Assembly: GCF_024138715.1 (NCBI RefSeq)
Contig: NZ_CP092074.1
Coordinates: 4,774,001-4,838,000, forward strand
Length of the DNA: 64,000 nucleotides
Reading direction: 5' to 3'
Source of the DNA: Emticicia sp. 21SJ11W-3
Lineage (GTDB): Bacteria > Bacteroidota > Bacteroidia > Cytophagales > Spirosomataceae
Below the pieces are notes generated by a model, which was not told where the DNA came from, ran no database searches, and was given only the letters and a program-made list of their open reading frames with translations. Made by a program: the position numbers and the translations under genes. Shown here in pieces: positions 7,738-16,277 of this stretch (within the stretch, counting starts at the first letter, position 1; every line of letters starts with the position of its first letter).

Positions 7738-9546
7738 TTAATGAATTAGCTTCTCAATAGCCGAATAAATCTCATTTACCTCTTTTGCCGGGTCATAACC
7801 TATTTCAATAAATCTGATGTCCCGGTTTTTGTCAATTATCACAACCGCTGGAATACTATTTATTTTAAGGTCAGTTTCCAGGCTGTTTTTTTCATCAAAA
7901 AGTACCTTAAAGCTATATCCTCTTGAGCTGATGCTGTTTAAAATCTCATTTTGACTGATTCCCAATCTTTCTTTTGAATTGACAAATAGAAAGGCAACAT
8001 CTTTATTGTCTTTATAGTAATCAATGAGGTGCTGCGTGGGTTTGAACTTTAAAAAGCACGGACCACACCAAGAAGCCCAAAAATCTAAAACTATTACTTT
8101 TTGACTTAGCTGTTTAATATCAATGAGGCTGCCTGATGTATCGTGAAACTCCAGCTCTGGTAGTTTCTTTTTTAAGAGTTTTACATCAGTAAGCTGGAAG
8201 CCTATAGTTTTTTCATCTATCTTATCTTGCATGTTTTTTATTAGCGCAAGCTCTTTTTCTGCCAATTCGGTTTCACCGGTTTCTTTAAGAAAAGAAATAT
8301 AACCTGCATTAATATCTTCATACTTTAAAAAACCGTAGTCAAAGGCGGCCTTTCTAAGATATTCTTTTGCTTTGCGCTTATCACCCTCTAAAGCAAGTAT
8401 TTGTCCGTACGTATGATACCTTCCTGCAAGAGTAGTTTTTCTTATTTCTTTTATCTCAAAATCTGGCAAGGTAAATGGTTCTCGCCAGTCACGGTTCCTA
8501 TTGAGCAAGGGGGTCTCGCCTTCCATTGACTTTTCAATAAGCTCTTTGGCAACCGGCAGGTATTTTTTTTCTTTCACTAAATGAGACGCCGTCAGGGCGA
8601 AGCAAGCATATCTTCTTTCTTCTTTCAATAATTCCATTTCTTGTTGCCATGCCTGATAAGCATCCGTTTCAATATAGTCGGGCAGCAAGGCAGCCAAAAG
8701 TAAAGATAGGTGTAACTCTAAGGCATCCCGATTTTCTGGTTTTATTTCCGTATATTTATTTTTATATGATTCATAAAGGCGAATTCTTTCATTTGAGGTT
8801 TTTAATTTCAGGAATGGCCGGTGATAATCATAAAAATATACATGATTTATTGTATATTTATCTTCAGGAAAGTTTGATAGCGCTTTTGTTCGCCAGTTCT
8901 CTGCCATTTCAGTCATACCCAGATTTTGATAAAACGTGCACAGAGTCCAGGTTTCGGTTGAATTCAGCCTGTCCTGGGTTGATAATTCAACCAGTTCGTC
9001 TTCCATTTGCAATCTGTGCAGGCCGTTACCTGGCTCAAATGTATGTAAATACGGCAGATAGAACTTTCTTTTCAGGGAGGGTTGAAAAATAAACGCTTCT
9101 TCAAATAGTTTTTTGGACACTTCTTTATTACCATCCATTTTAAATTGCCATGCAAAATTGGGCGACTTATATTTTGCGACATAAGCCTTTGACTCCGCCT
9201 TTACGTTGTCATTATCAATAAAATAAACAAAGTTGTTTTCAGGCTTATCGATAAACTTTTTATTTCTTACTACTCTGAAGAACAAGAATCTTGTATTAGC
9301 GTTAGCAGAAATTTCAAATTTCTGGCCCTCCTTACAATTACCAATCAATTTTCTTTCCAGATAACATTCTTTATCATGCTCTTGCCTATAAATAAAAAGC
9401 TCAACAGAATCCTGAGGTACTCCATGATAAATAATAGAAATACTCTGGCCGGTTAATGCGTTGGTAGTATTAAAGCTCAATGCTGTTTCCTGCGCATACA
9501 GAGAGTAGTTAATAAGCAGAATTATACCCCAAAGCCACGTTTTCAT
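7738..9546 (-). CDS. Large TlpA-like thioredoxin-domain protein (602 aa)
   Basis: A signal peptide (MKTWLWGIILLINYSLYAQ) is followed by a long helical central region (about 130-440) with TPR-like residues, then a C-terminal thioredoxin domain. The active site is WCGPC (in DFWASWCGPCFLKF) and the cis-Pro stretch is SIPAVVIID. Longer than typical TlpA proteins because of the central domain. It probably acts as a periplasmic thiol-disulfide protein of the peptide locus. The gene is immediately downstream of a frameshifted VKOR remnant, whose promoter region it may have captured. Confidence 0.85.
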   Translation of the reverse strand: MKTWLWGIILLINYSLYAQETALSFNTTNALTGQSISIIYHGVPQDSVELFIYRQEHDKECYLERKLIGNCKEGQKFEISANANTRFLFFRVVRNKKFIDKPENNFVYFIDNDNVKAESKAYVAKYKSPNFAWQFKMDGNKEVSKKLFEEAFIFQPSLKRKFYLPYLHTFEPGNGLHRLQMEDELVELSTQDRLNSTETWTLCTFYQNLGMTEMAENWRTKALSNFPEDKYTINHVYFYDYHRPFLKLKTSNERIRLYESYKNKYTEIKPENRDALELHLSLLLAALLPDYIETDAYQAWQQEMELLKEERRYACFALTASHLVKEKKYLPVAKELIEKSMEGETPLLNRNRDWREPFTLPDFEIKEIRKTTLAGRYHTYGQILALEGDKRKAKEYLRKAAFDYGFLKYEDINAGYISFLKETGETELAEKELALIKNMQDKIDEKTIGFQLTDVKLLKKKLPELEFHDTSGSLIDIKQLSQKVIVLDFWASWCGPCFLKFKPTQHLIDYYKDNKDVAFLFVNSKERLGISQNEILNSISSRGYSFKVLFDEKNSLETDLKINSIPAVVIIDKNRDIRFIEIGYDPAKEVNEIYSAIEKLIH

Positions 9547-9555
9547 AGTTTTAAT

Positions 9556-9642
9556 ACTTCAGTTACTTCAGTATCGATTGATTTAAAAAAACAGATATGT
9601 AGCCTCAGCAGCATTGTCTTTAGAAAATGAAGTTGTAAACAT
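9556..9642 (-). pseudogene. 5' fragment of a second C39-like/VKOR gene
   Basis: Starting at the ATG at 9642, the translation MFTTSFSKDNAAEATYL matches the start of the remnant at 7370 (MFTTPLSNDNAVAATYL). One base too many in a T-run breaks the frame. In the shifted frame it continues FKSIDTEVTEVLK, matching LKSIGAKVTAETVEETLK. The homology stops at the beginning of the 602-aa gene. This is a truncated, frameshifted leftover. Confidence 0.75.
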
Positions 9643-9880
9643 GACAATGTTAATTTTTATAGTCAGGCAAAATTAAAAACAGTTATGACTGTATGATTAG
9701 CTTCAATCAAAACTTTAATATTCATTACATTACGAATATACGTAAACTATTCATACCTAAACAATAAAAGCAAATTTTTATTCAACGTTACTTTTCTGTT
9801 ATTTCAGAAGCATGAATTATGGCTTAAATGAAAACTGGCAGGGAGAAAATCGAATTAATGGTCAGAACATCACGCAATAT
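9596..9880 (-). repeat. Diverged upstream repeat, copy 2
   Basis: Counterpart of 7319-7688, holding the 5' end and upstream region of a lost C39-like/VKOR gene. The rest of the gap up to 9930 shows no further gene-like structure. Confidence 0.65.
9733..9764 (-). promoter_or_regulatory. Candidate promoter, repeat copy 2
   Basis: TTG at 9764-9762 and TATATTCG at 9740-9733 on the minus strand, same spacing as at 7539-7570. It is now placed to drive the 602-aa TlpA gene after loss of the VKOR gene. Confidence 0.4.
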
Positions 9881-9930
9881 CAAAACCCACTTTAGAAGCG
9901 GGCTGGTATGCAAGGGGCTAATGCGTCTAT

Positions 9931-11037
9931 TTACTGTTGCGTTTGTTGATTGTCAGCCAAATCATCATGTGTCTTTTTTTCTTTTAAATCAGAGCAAAAC
10001 TGTTCATATTGCTGACTAGTCTTCATGATACCAAGGCTTACTAATTGGCGGGAATCGACGTACCTCACTGAGCCTTCATAATGAAAACTTATTTCAGGGT
10101 TCTTCTTGATGACATCTTCAAAATGTTTGTAGTAAAATGCGCCGCCATAGTGTTCTCCTCTTTTTACTTCTTCGTTTACTTCACTGATGAAATCAGACAG
10201 GAATTTAGTATGAAAAACCGCCCCCTGAATATCACTGACTTTCGCACCATTAATTGCGTGCATACCTTGTACTAAATAAGTACCTGTCAAGTTTTTGAAA
10301 AGCGGTATTTTCGACAAAATATGAGGCGGATTTATTGCTCCGAAAACCCTTTCTCTCATGCCTCCGGTAAATATAACAGACCTGAAATTCAAGAACCTGA
10401 TTCGGTCAAAAAAACCAAAACAACTTTCCTTGTATTCTCTATCAAAGTACGGAAGGTACAAGAGCGGACTCCCCCCGTCATAAGCAGAAGAACCCACTTG
10501 TTCTGCCGGATACATATCCAGCAAGAAAGTCCTGATAGCCGTAGAGCCCTCTTCTTCCATATATTGTGCCAGCGCGCGTATGTTCAGGCTTTCTGCATTT
10601 GGAAACCAAAAAAGTTCATCAATATCTACCACAACACACCAATGGTTTTTTCCGTAATTATCCAGCAAATGCTCCATCCAGTACCAATGGTTAACATAGG
10701 TTTCTGAGGTATTGAAGATATGTACGTTTTCTTCTTTTGCAATAACTGCTTGCGAGTTATCAGTCGAGTTATTGTTAATCAGAAAAAATCTGTTTACTCC
10801 TAACTGCTTATAATATTCAATAAAATGGGGCAACCGCAATGATTCATTTCTGAAAATGGCAAAGAGCCGTATTTCTTTTATGTCGTTGTTTATCGCCCCT
10901 GTATCCAATCGCCGAATTGTGCTGACAGATTTTTTCAACTGTTTTAAATACACACCTTTTTTCTTTCTTAAAGCCATGTATTCTTTCAATTGCCTTCGCC
11001 AGGTTATCAATTGATATTTAAGGTTAGTAGGTAACAT
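9931..11037 (-). CDS. Glycosyltransferase, family 2 / GT92-like
   Basis: A 368-aa cytosolic protein. After a basic N-terminus, residues about 55-270 form a GT-A type domain beginning IRLFAIFRNESLRLPHFIEYY, with FLINNNSTDNSQ and a DxD-like VVDIDELFWFP. This matches the group of glycosyltransferases known as Glyco_tranf_2_4/DUF23 (GT92-like). It starts two bases beyond the stop of the truncated TlpA fragment. In Gram-positive glycocin loci a GT2-type enzyme glycosylates a Cys or Ser of a double-glycine precursor. Its place inside this cysteine-peptide locus allows a similar role here, but capsule or lipopolysaccharide work is equally possible from sequence. Confidence 0.8.
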   Translation of the reverse strand: MLPTNLKYQLITWRRQLKEYMALRKKKGVYLKQLKKSVSTIRRLDTGAINNDIKEIRLFAIFRNESLRLPHFIEYYKQLGVNRFFLINNNSTDNSQAVIAKEENVHIFNTSETYVNHWYWMEHLLDNYGKNHWCVVVDIDELFWFPNAESLNIRALAQYMEEEGSTAIRTFLLDMYPAEQVGSSAYDGGSPLLYLPYFDREYKESCFGFFDRIRFLNFRSVIFTGGMRERVFGAINPPHILSKIPLFKNLTGTYLVQGMHAINGAKVSDIQGAVFHTKFLSDFISEVNEEVKRGEHYGGAFYYKHFEDVIKKNPEISFHYEGSVRYVDSRQLVSLGIMKTSQQYEQFCSDLKEKKTHDDLADNQQTQQ

Positions 11038-11038
11038 C

Positions 11039-11525
11039 TTATTTTTTTAGCATAACATCAAAAATTTCTCTGATTTTAGGGTCTGACGGGCGCGGCGCAT
11101 CAGAATTGATAACTCTACCCTCTTTGTCCATGATTATGTATCTTGGAATAGCCACTATTTTTAGCTTTTTGGCTATCTCTGAATCATTTCCCTTTGGCAA
11201 TAGATAATTATGCGTTTCTGATAACCCAATTTGCTTTATTGCCTTTTGCCACGCCACAGGGTTGTCATCCATAGAGATATAAATAAAATTAATCCCCTTA
11301 TTTTTGTAATCAATTGCCAGTTTTTTTGAGTCAGGCATTTCTTGTCTGCACGGAACACACCAAGACGCCCAAAAATCAATATAGGTTAATTGGTTCTTAA
11401 GAATTTTAGCGAGTGATTTTACTTGTTTATTGGTACCAATCAGGTCGTCAGTATTGTGTCTGATTTTTTTTAGGCTTAGGCTATTACACAATTTATAATT
11501 ATACTAAGGTTTTTGCTGGTAAAGA
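11039..11525 (-). pseudogene. Truncated TlpA-like gene (thioredoxin domain only)
   Basis: About 150 codons encode a complete thioredoxin domain (WASWCVPCRQEM, then AIPRYIIMDKEG) almost identical to the C-terminus of the 470-aa protein at 12964-14364. The signal peptide and N-terminal domain are gone. There is no ATG in frame (the ORF would need TTG at 11491). Homology continues upstream only in shifted frames (TSKNLS, then YNYKLCNSLSLKK against YNNYLRKSLSLKK). It is most likely a 5'-truncated duplicate left by recombination. Confidence 0.7.
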
Positions 11526-11533
11526 AAGAAATA

Positions 11534-12655
11534 TCAATTATTTAAGTTAAAATATTTATTGATGATTTGCTCGGTTTGTGTAGGTCCGTCTTTTACATCA
11601 AAACCTCTGATTTTATAGAGTATTTTACCATTTTTACCTACGAAAAGTGTTGTAGGAATACTTCCGTCAAATTGAAATAAGTCGTTTTGATACGCTTTTA
11701 ATTCGGGAGTAATAATAAATTGCTCCCAATCCATTTTTTCTATAGCTAATGCTTTTTTCCATGCTTTTGTATCTTCATCAAGCGATACTGATACCATTCT
11801 TAAATATGGGTTGTTTTTATTTTTTTTGTGTATTTCTTTGAGTGTCGGTATCTCTTGACGACAAGGTCCACACCAAGATGCCCATAGGATAAGCAATGTA
11901 CTTTCCCCTCCTTTAGTTAATACTGGTTTTATAGAATTATCAATAGAAGCTAATTTTGTATTAAAACTTAATGTAAAATTATCTTTTGTAACAATATACC
12001 TTTTAAGTTTTTGAGCAGTATTACTTAATTGAATTTGCTTGGAAAAGAGACTAAGTAGCGAATTGATATTTTCTTTCGTGAAATCATGTCTATTTCTTTC
12101 TAATTCATAAAGCAAATAGAATGAATCAGGATACTTTTCAATAGATTTTTTCAGCTTAGTGTAATCTATCCTTTTTAGGAAATAAGTCGAGAAGTAAGCC
12201 TCTGTTTGTTCTCCTGTTTCTATTTCTTTATTCGGGAAAACAATCTTTAGTTTATCTGAATAAGAAATAAATTCCTCTAATTTCCCATTTATTTTTATCC
12301 CATCTTCCAACATGAAATTTGAAAGAAAATGTGGCTTCCCATTTAGGGTTAATCTTGTTTTAAATCCAAACAATCTTTTGACGTTATTTGAATCTATGTG
12401 TTCTAAAGCTACAATTATTGGCTCTCCAAATTCTGCTTTTTTAAGAAAAAAATGGAATTTGCCTTTAATTGTTGTTGTGCTGCAAATTATTGATCTATCT
12501 AATCGAACTAGCTGTATTTTTCCATCAGGAAGGTTGTCTAAGTTTCCCACTATTTTTAGTAGGTCTTTATTTGAATCATTCTTGCAAGATGAATTAATAA
12601 TAACTAAACAAATAAAAAAAATAAATACTTTTAACAACTTAACTAAATTCTTCAT
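11534..12655 (-). CDS. TlpA-like thioredoxin-domain lipoprotein (373 aa)
   Basis: The N-terminus is a lipoprotein signal (VFIFFICLVIINSSC). A DUF4369-like beta domain (about residues 33-125) and a helical linker follow. The C-terminal thioredoxin domain has WASWCGPCRQEIP and the cis-Pro stretch GSIPTTLFVGKNG. Membrane-anchored thiol-disulfide oxidoreductase by family. It is only distantly related to its TlpA neighbours and lacks their shared C-terminal APRPSDPKIRE motif. The gene is visibly AT-rich. Its role in the peptide locus is inferred from position. Confidence 0.85.
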   Translation of the reverse strand: MKNLVKLLKVFIFFICLVIINSSCKNDSNKDLLKIVGNLDNLPDGKIQLVRLDRSIICSTTTIKGKFHFFLKKAEFGEPIIVALEHIDSNNVKRLFGFKTRLTLNGKPHFLSNFMLEDGIKINGKLEEFISYSDKLKIVFPNKEIETGEQTEAYFSTYFLKRIDYTKLKKSIEKYPDSFYLLYELERNRHDFTKENINSLLSLFSKQIQLSNTAQKLKRYIVTKDNFTLSFNTKLASIDNSIKPVLTKGGESTLLILWASWCGPCRQEIPTLKEIHKKNKNNPYLRMVSVSLDEDTKAWKKALAIEKMDWEQFIITPELKAYQNDLFQFDGSIPTTLFVGKNGKILYKIRGFDVKDGPTQTEQIINKYFNLNN

Positions 12656-12851
12656 TTTTATATTCTTAAATATTTGTGTCTAAATTTTTAATTAAGCTAC
12701 TGCCCTACGTAACCTTCATCAACAACGGGGCATTCTTATTCATTGCTCTTTTTGCACGAAAGCACGATTAATAAGGTAAATGCAAAACTGAAAAATCTCA
12801 TTGCTGCAATTTAAGTTGATGGCTTGCTATCTTAAGCCTAAATATCTATTA

Positions 12852-12950
12852 CTAACAACCTTTGCACCAAGTAGCTGCGCTACAATGAGACCAGCAATAA
12901 AGTACTCCTTCAACTGCTTTGTATAGGTAATAAATGTTTACTTCAGGTTG
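12852..12950 (-). pseudogene. Possible decayed precursor-peptide core (Cys-rich)
   Basis: A start-less frame between two stops encodes 32 residues ending LYCWSHCSAATWCKGC. The YC-W/C-x-x-C element resembles YYCCDNC in the remnant at 14431-14565 and HYCCDHC in the intact peptide at 16278-16547. It sits directly downstream of a TlpA stop codon, as the 14431 remnant does. No leader or ATG remains. The rest of the gap 12656-12963 shows nothing clear. Short, so chance resemblance cannot be excluded. Confidence 0.4.
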
Positions 12951-12963
12951 TCAAGTCGATATC

Positions 12964-14364
12964 TTACTTTTTCAACAATCCATCAAAAATTTCTCTGATT
13001 TTAGGGTCTGACGGGCGCGGCGCATCAGAATTGATAATTTTACCTTCTTTATCCATTATCATGTAGCGGGGAATAGTTATAATCTTAAGCTTTTTCGCCA
13101 TTTCTGAATTGCTCCCCTCAGGCATTAAATAATTTTGATTTTCTGATAACCCAATTTGTTTTATTGCCTTTTGCCACGCCACAGGGTTGTCATCCATAGA
13201 GATATAAATAAAATTAATCCCCATATTTTTGTAATCAATTGCCAGTTTTTTCGAGTCAGGCATTTCTTGTCTGCACGGAACACACCAAGACGCCCAAAAA
13301 TCAATATAGGTTAATTGGTTGTTAAGAATTTTAGCGAGTGATTTTACCCGCTGACCGGTACTGATTAATTCATCACTATTAAATCTGATTTTCTTTAAAC
13401 TGAGGCTCTTGCGTAAGTAATTATTATATTCAGATGTTTTGCTGGTGGCATAAAAAACATTGGTTAAGCTATCATATTCTTTTTTAGAAAATCTAATCCG
13501 GGTGGTTTGCTTATCGACCCAAAATAATAATTTAAACTGCAGATAATCTTTAGTATCAGCCTTAAAGTTCTGGTCAATGACAGCAAACATTTTTTTTAGT
13601 TCTATGGACTCTTTACCATACTTAAGGTAATAAAGCAGGTTTACTATACCCCAGCAACTTTTGCGATAATAAGGCATATCCAATAAACGGTGCTGGTTCA
13701 ATTCTGAAACACTCTTACTCAGTTCCTCCAGATATTTCCTGTCCCATTTTTCATAGTTGCCAAAATACGTTCTCCTATATAATTTATCATACTTAATAAT
13801 GTTCATCCAATCGTTTAAAAATGATTTGTCTAAGTTAAACTGCTTGCAATACACTTTTAAATAGTCCTCTTTCTGCTTAAATTTTTTGTCAATTTTTTCT
13901 TCTCTCAATGCATAGTTATTTAAATAAGTACTATCTAAAAAAAATGCATTTAAAAAAGTATTATCATTCTCAGAGTCAGATTGGCATCTATAACTGTAAT
14001 CAAAATTGAGTTCTTTGTTTATTTTTTCATTTTTCGTTCTTGCCACTATCAATTTTGGCCTGGTACTATCTGCTTCTATTTCAATTATTTCATCATAATT
14101 TCTTATTAAGATATCCTGAGAACGCCAGTGTGAGGTAGAGATTAACCCTGATTCCGGAATCGAATTACGGCCTTCCGTTAAATCATTTAACTCGTCAAAA
14201 ATGTCTTCATAAGCCAATACATGGTTATTTAATACATCTTTTTTTACCATAACGTTTACAGAATCAATGTCAGGATTTGCCAAGGCCTTATCCTGCATTT
14301 TATTCTGCTCGCTTGCACAACTAAAAAAGATAATTGCTAAAAGATTACAATAAGTAAATTTCAT
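12964..14364 (-). CDS. TlpA-like thioredoxin-domain lipoprotein (about 466 aa)
   Basis: Start chosen at the ATG at 14364 (MKFTYCNLLAIIFFSC), which gives a compact lipoprotein signal; the frame opens four codons earlier. A long helical, lysine-rich middle region is followed by the thioredoxin domain: WASWCVPCRQEM, the cis-Pro stretch TIPRYMIMD, and the C-terminal motif APRPSDPKIREIF. That tail is shared with the 505-aa neighbour and the truncated copy at 11039, so the three are recent paralogues. It follows a peptide remnant and a hairpin, the recurring arrangement of this locus. Confidence 0.85.
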   Translation of the reverse strand: MKFTYCNLLAIIFFSCASEQNKMQDKALANPDIDSVNVMVKKDVLNNHVLAYEDIFDELNDLTEGRNSIPESGLISTSHWRSQDILIRNYDEIIEIEADSTRPKLIVARTKNEKINKELNFDYSYRCQSDSENDNTFLNAFFLDSTYLNNYALREEKIDKKFKQKEDYLKVYCKQFNLDKSFLNDWMNIIKYDKLYRRTYFGNYEKWDRKYLEELSKSVSELNQHRLLDMPYYRKSCWGIVNLLYYLKYGKESIELKKMFAVIDQNFKADTKDYLQFKLLFWVDKQTTRIRFSKKEYDSLTNVFYATSKTSEYNNYLRKSLSLKKIRFNSDELISTGQRVKSLAKILNNQLTYIDFWASWCVPCRQEMPDSKKLAIDYKNMGINFIYISMDDNPVAWQKAIKQIGLSENQNYLMPEGSNSEMAKKLKIITIPRYMIMDKEGKIINSDAPRPSDPKIREIFDGLLKK

Positions 14365-14389
14365 ATTTGTAAGCATTAGTCAGAGCTTT

Positions 14390-14417
14390 ACTAACCCCGA
14401 ATTGTATCAGGGTTAGT
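14390..14417 (-). promoter_or_regulatory. Hairpin between peptide remnant and TlpA gene
   Basis: Arms 14390-14397 (ACTAACCC) and 14410-14417 pair perfectly over 8 bp. It lies between the end of the peptide remnant (14431) and the TlpA start (14364). Same position as the hairpins at 6386, 16162 and 22051, with unrelated sequence and no U-run. Confidence 0.5.
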
Positions 14418-14430
14418 GTAATTAAACAAT

Positions 14431-14565
14431 TTACCACGACTTATTGGTATGAGAAGAACAGTTATCACAACAGTAATAAGCATGTACCCAGCCACCCCAG
14501 GATGCAACAGTAGTTGCTTCATTTTTGGCCACTTCAAGACGATATCTTACTTCCTCAACAATCCA
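14431..14565 (-). pseudogene. Remnant of a precursor peptide, core end preserved
   Basis: The frame reads RLEVAKNEATTVASWGGWV then HAYYCCDNCSSHTNKSW and stops. Its C-terminal YYCCDNC corresponds to HYCCDHC in the intact peptide at 16278-16547, and the stretch rich in Thr, Val, Trp and Tyr before it is also alike. Instead of a leader, the frame runs back into the last codons of the 505-aa TlpA gene in another frame, with no start codon. It is best read as the 3' part of a lost precursor gene joined to a TlpA end by duplication or deletion. Confidence 0.6.
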
Positions 14566-16064
14566 TCAAAAACTTCTCTGATTTTCGGATCTGATGGCCG
14601 GGGTGCATCACTATTGATTACTTTGCCAGCTTTATCCATAATCATGTATCGAGGTATGGCAGATACATCAAACTTTCTGATAATTTCCGATTGGCCAGCA
14701 TTCATTAGCAAAAGACTTCCCTGATTGCCTAAGTTCAATTGGGTGTTAGCTTTTCTCCAAGCATCATGACTCTCATCTATCGACAGATACAGAAATTTAA
14801 TGCCCTTATTTTCATATATTCGCTTTAATTGAATAGACAAAGGCATTTCAATTCTACATGGAACACACCATGAGGCCCAGAAATCGAGATAATAAAACGC
14901 TTGTTTGTCTGTCTTGATTACTTCATTAAGATTGTCGAATTTTCTTCCTTGTAAATCAATAATCTTTGCCTGCCCAGCTGCCTTATCAGATTGAAAGTAA
15001 GTAGCATGCAAAAAACTTCTAATTGAGCTATCGGCAGTTAAGTTATAAAAACGCCTCGCCAGCTTTTGGGCTTCGTTCCTGCTTTGTGAATGAACCATTC
15101 CTAAGGCGTACATAAGCACACCTGTTTTTGATTTACCTGCATAAATTTCTTCGCACTTCTCAAAATATCTGATATGATTACTGGAAGTAAAATCTTTTTC
15201 AACCAGATATTTAGCCCAATTGTAAAGAAACTGGATATAGTATAGCTTATTTACCAGGCTATCATTAATCAATTGTTTGGTAATGTGTGTATCAACCTGG
15301 ATTTTATTTCTGCTTTGAAGCACCCCGCTATAAAAATTGTATGTTTGTCTTTGTTTGGTTTCCTGATAGAACTTTTCTGAAACGAGGTTATTTCTATAAA
15401 GGCTATCCAAGAAATGCTGACTATATTGTATGCTTTTTGTTGGACTCAGAAATTCTCCCTTCAATATCTTTGCTTTAGAGTCTGGCTCAAGCGCTACTGT
15501 ATTTGAAATTTTCTGATCGAAATCATCAATTCCTATACTTTTCAGATTCAGTAAGGTGTAATAGTTCATCTCATTGAAGTTAAAACTCCGATTCTTTAAT
15601 CTAAAAATAGGATAATCCTTTTTATTAAGAGCAATTTCTACGACATCTCCCTTTCTGAATTCCTGCGAAATATTGAATGTAATCTCCTTATTCATTGAGT
15701 TTATAGTTACCATTAAATTGTCGCCGGAAAGAATCGAATCTTTTAATTTATTTTTATTCAGGTTAACCAGCGCATATCCATCCCGAGAATTACAATTCAG
15801 TAATAGTTCTCTGGCGGTATTGGCTTCTAATGTGAAGTATATATAACCCGGAGTTTTCTGCGAGTAACCTTTGTCGGCTGATTTCTGGACAACCTTAAGC
15901 TTATCATTCCTTGCTTTATCTGCCGAACACGAAAAAAACACAAAAAGAACAAAATAAACGATCGTAAGCCAAAGTGAATGCTCCCAAATTGGCAAGCATC
16001 TTTTTTGTAAAGCGTAAGAATTACTAATGGTAAAAAAAAGTCTCCACCCCGCTGATTTTCGCAT
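14547..16064 (-). CDS. TlpA-like thioredoxin-domain lipoprotein (505 aa)
   Basis: From the ATG at 16064 there are about 46 residues before a lipobox-like FVFFSC, an unusually long leader. No in-frame ATG gives a shorter one, so the true 5' end may have been altered. A beta domain and helical region precede the thioredoxin domain, which has WASWCVPCRIEMP, AIPRYMIMD and the tail APRPSDPKIREVF. It is a close paralogue of the 12964 gene in the last 150 residues, not in the N-terminal half. It stands downstream of the intact peptide at 16278 across a strong hairpin. Confidence 0.83.
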   Translation of the reverse strand: MRKSAGWRLFFTISNSYALQKRCLPIWEHSLWLTIVYFVLFVFFSCSADKARNDKLKVVQKSADKGYSQKTPGYIYFTLEANTARELLLNCNSRDGYALVNLNKNKLKDSILSGDNLMVTINSMNKEITFNISQEFRKGDVVEIALNKKDYPIFRLKNRSFNFNEMNYYTLLNLKSIGIDDFDQKISNTVALEPDSKAKILKGEFLSPTKSIQYSQHFLDSLYRNNLVSEKFYQETKQRQTYNFYSGVLQSRNKIQVDTHITKQLINDSLVNKLYYIQFLYNWAKYLVEKDFTSSNHIRYFEKCEEIYAGKSKTGVLMYALGMVHSQSRNEAQKLARRFYNLTADSSIRSFLHATYFQSDKAAGQAKIIDLQGRKFDNLNEVIKTDKQAFYYLDFWASWCVPCRIEMPLSIQLKRIYENKGIKFLYLSIDESHDAWRKANTQLNLGNQGSLLLMNAGQSEIIRKFDVSAIPRYMIMDKAGKVINSDAPRPSDPKIREVFDGLLRK

Positions 16065-16161
16065 TTCATTAACGGTTGATTGGTCTAGTAAAAAAAAGAT
16101 TTTTCGGTATCATGTTAATTTGTTTTTTGGACACTCCCCTCTCTGCAACACAGTACCTTTC

Positions 16162-16189
16162 AAGAGTAAGTAGAAACCTACTTACTCTT
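16162..16189 (-). promoter_or_regulatory. Perfect 12-bp hairpin downstream of the precursor peptide
   Basis: Arms 16162-16173 and 16178-16189 (AAGAGTAAGTAG and its complement) enclose a 4-base loop. It lies in the 213-bp gap between the peptide stop (16278) and the TlpA start (16064). No U-run follows on the minus strand. It could act as a partial terminator that yields more peptide than TlpA mRNA. The remainder of the gap shows nothing definite. Confidence 0.65.
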
Positions 16190-16277
16190 TGTTTGAACTA
16201 CTTTTAACTTATTATACATCAGATAAAAGTATCAAAATCATGAGACCAAAAGTATTTACCAAGTTTTAACAACTCCA

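Noticed and set aside
15827-16069. Alternative 80-codon minus-strand frame at the 5' end of the 505-aa TlpA gene
   Set aside because: It lies in another frame over the lipoprotein signal region and ends without a domain; kept only as a hint that the 5' end of the TlpA gene was rearranged.
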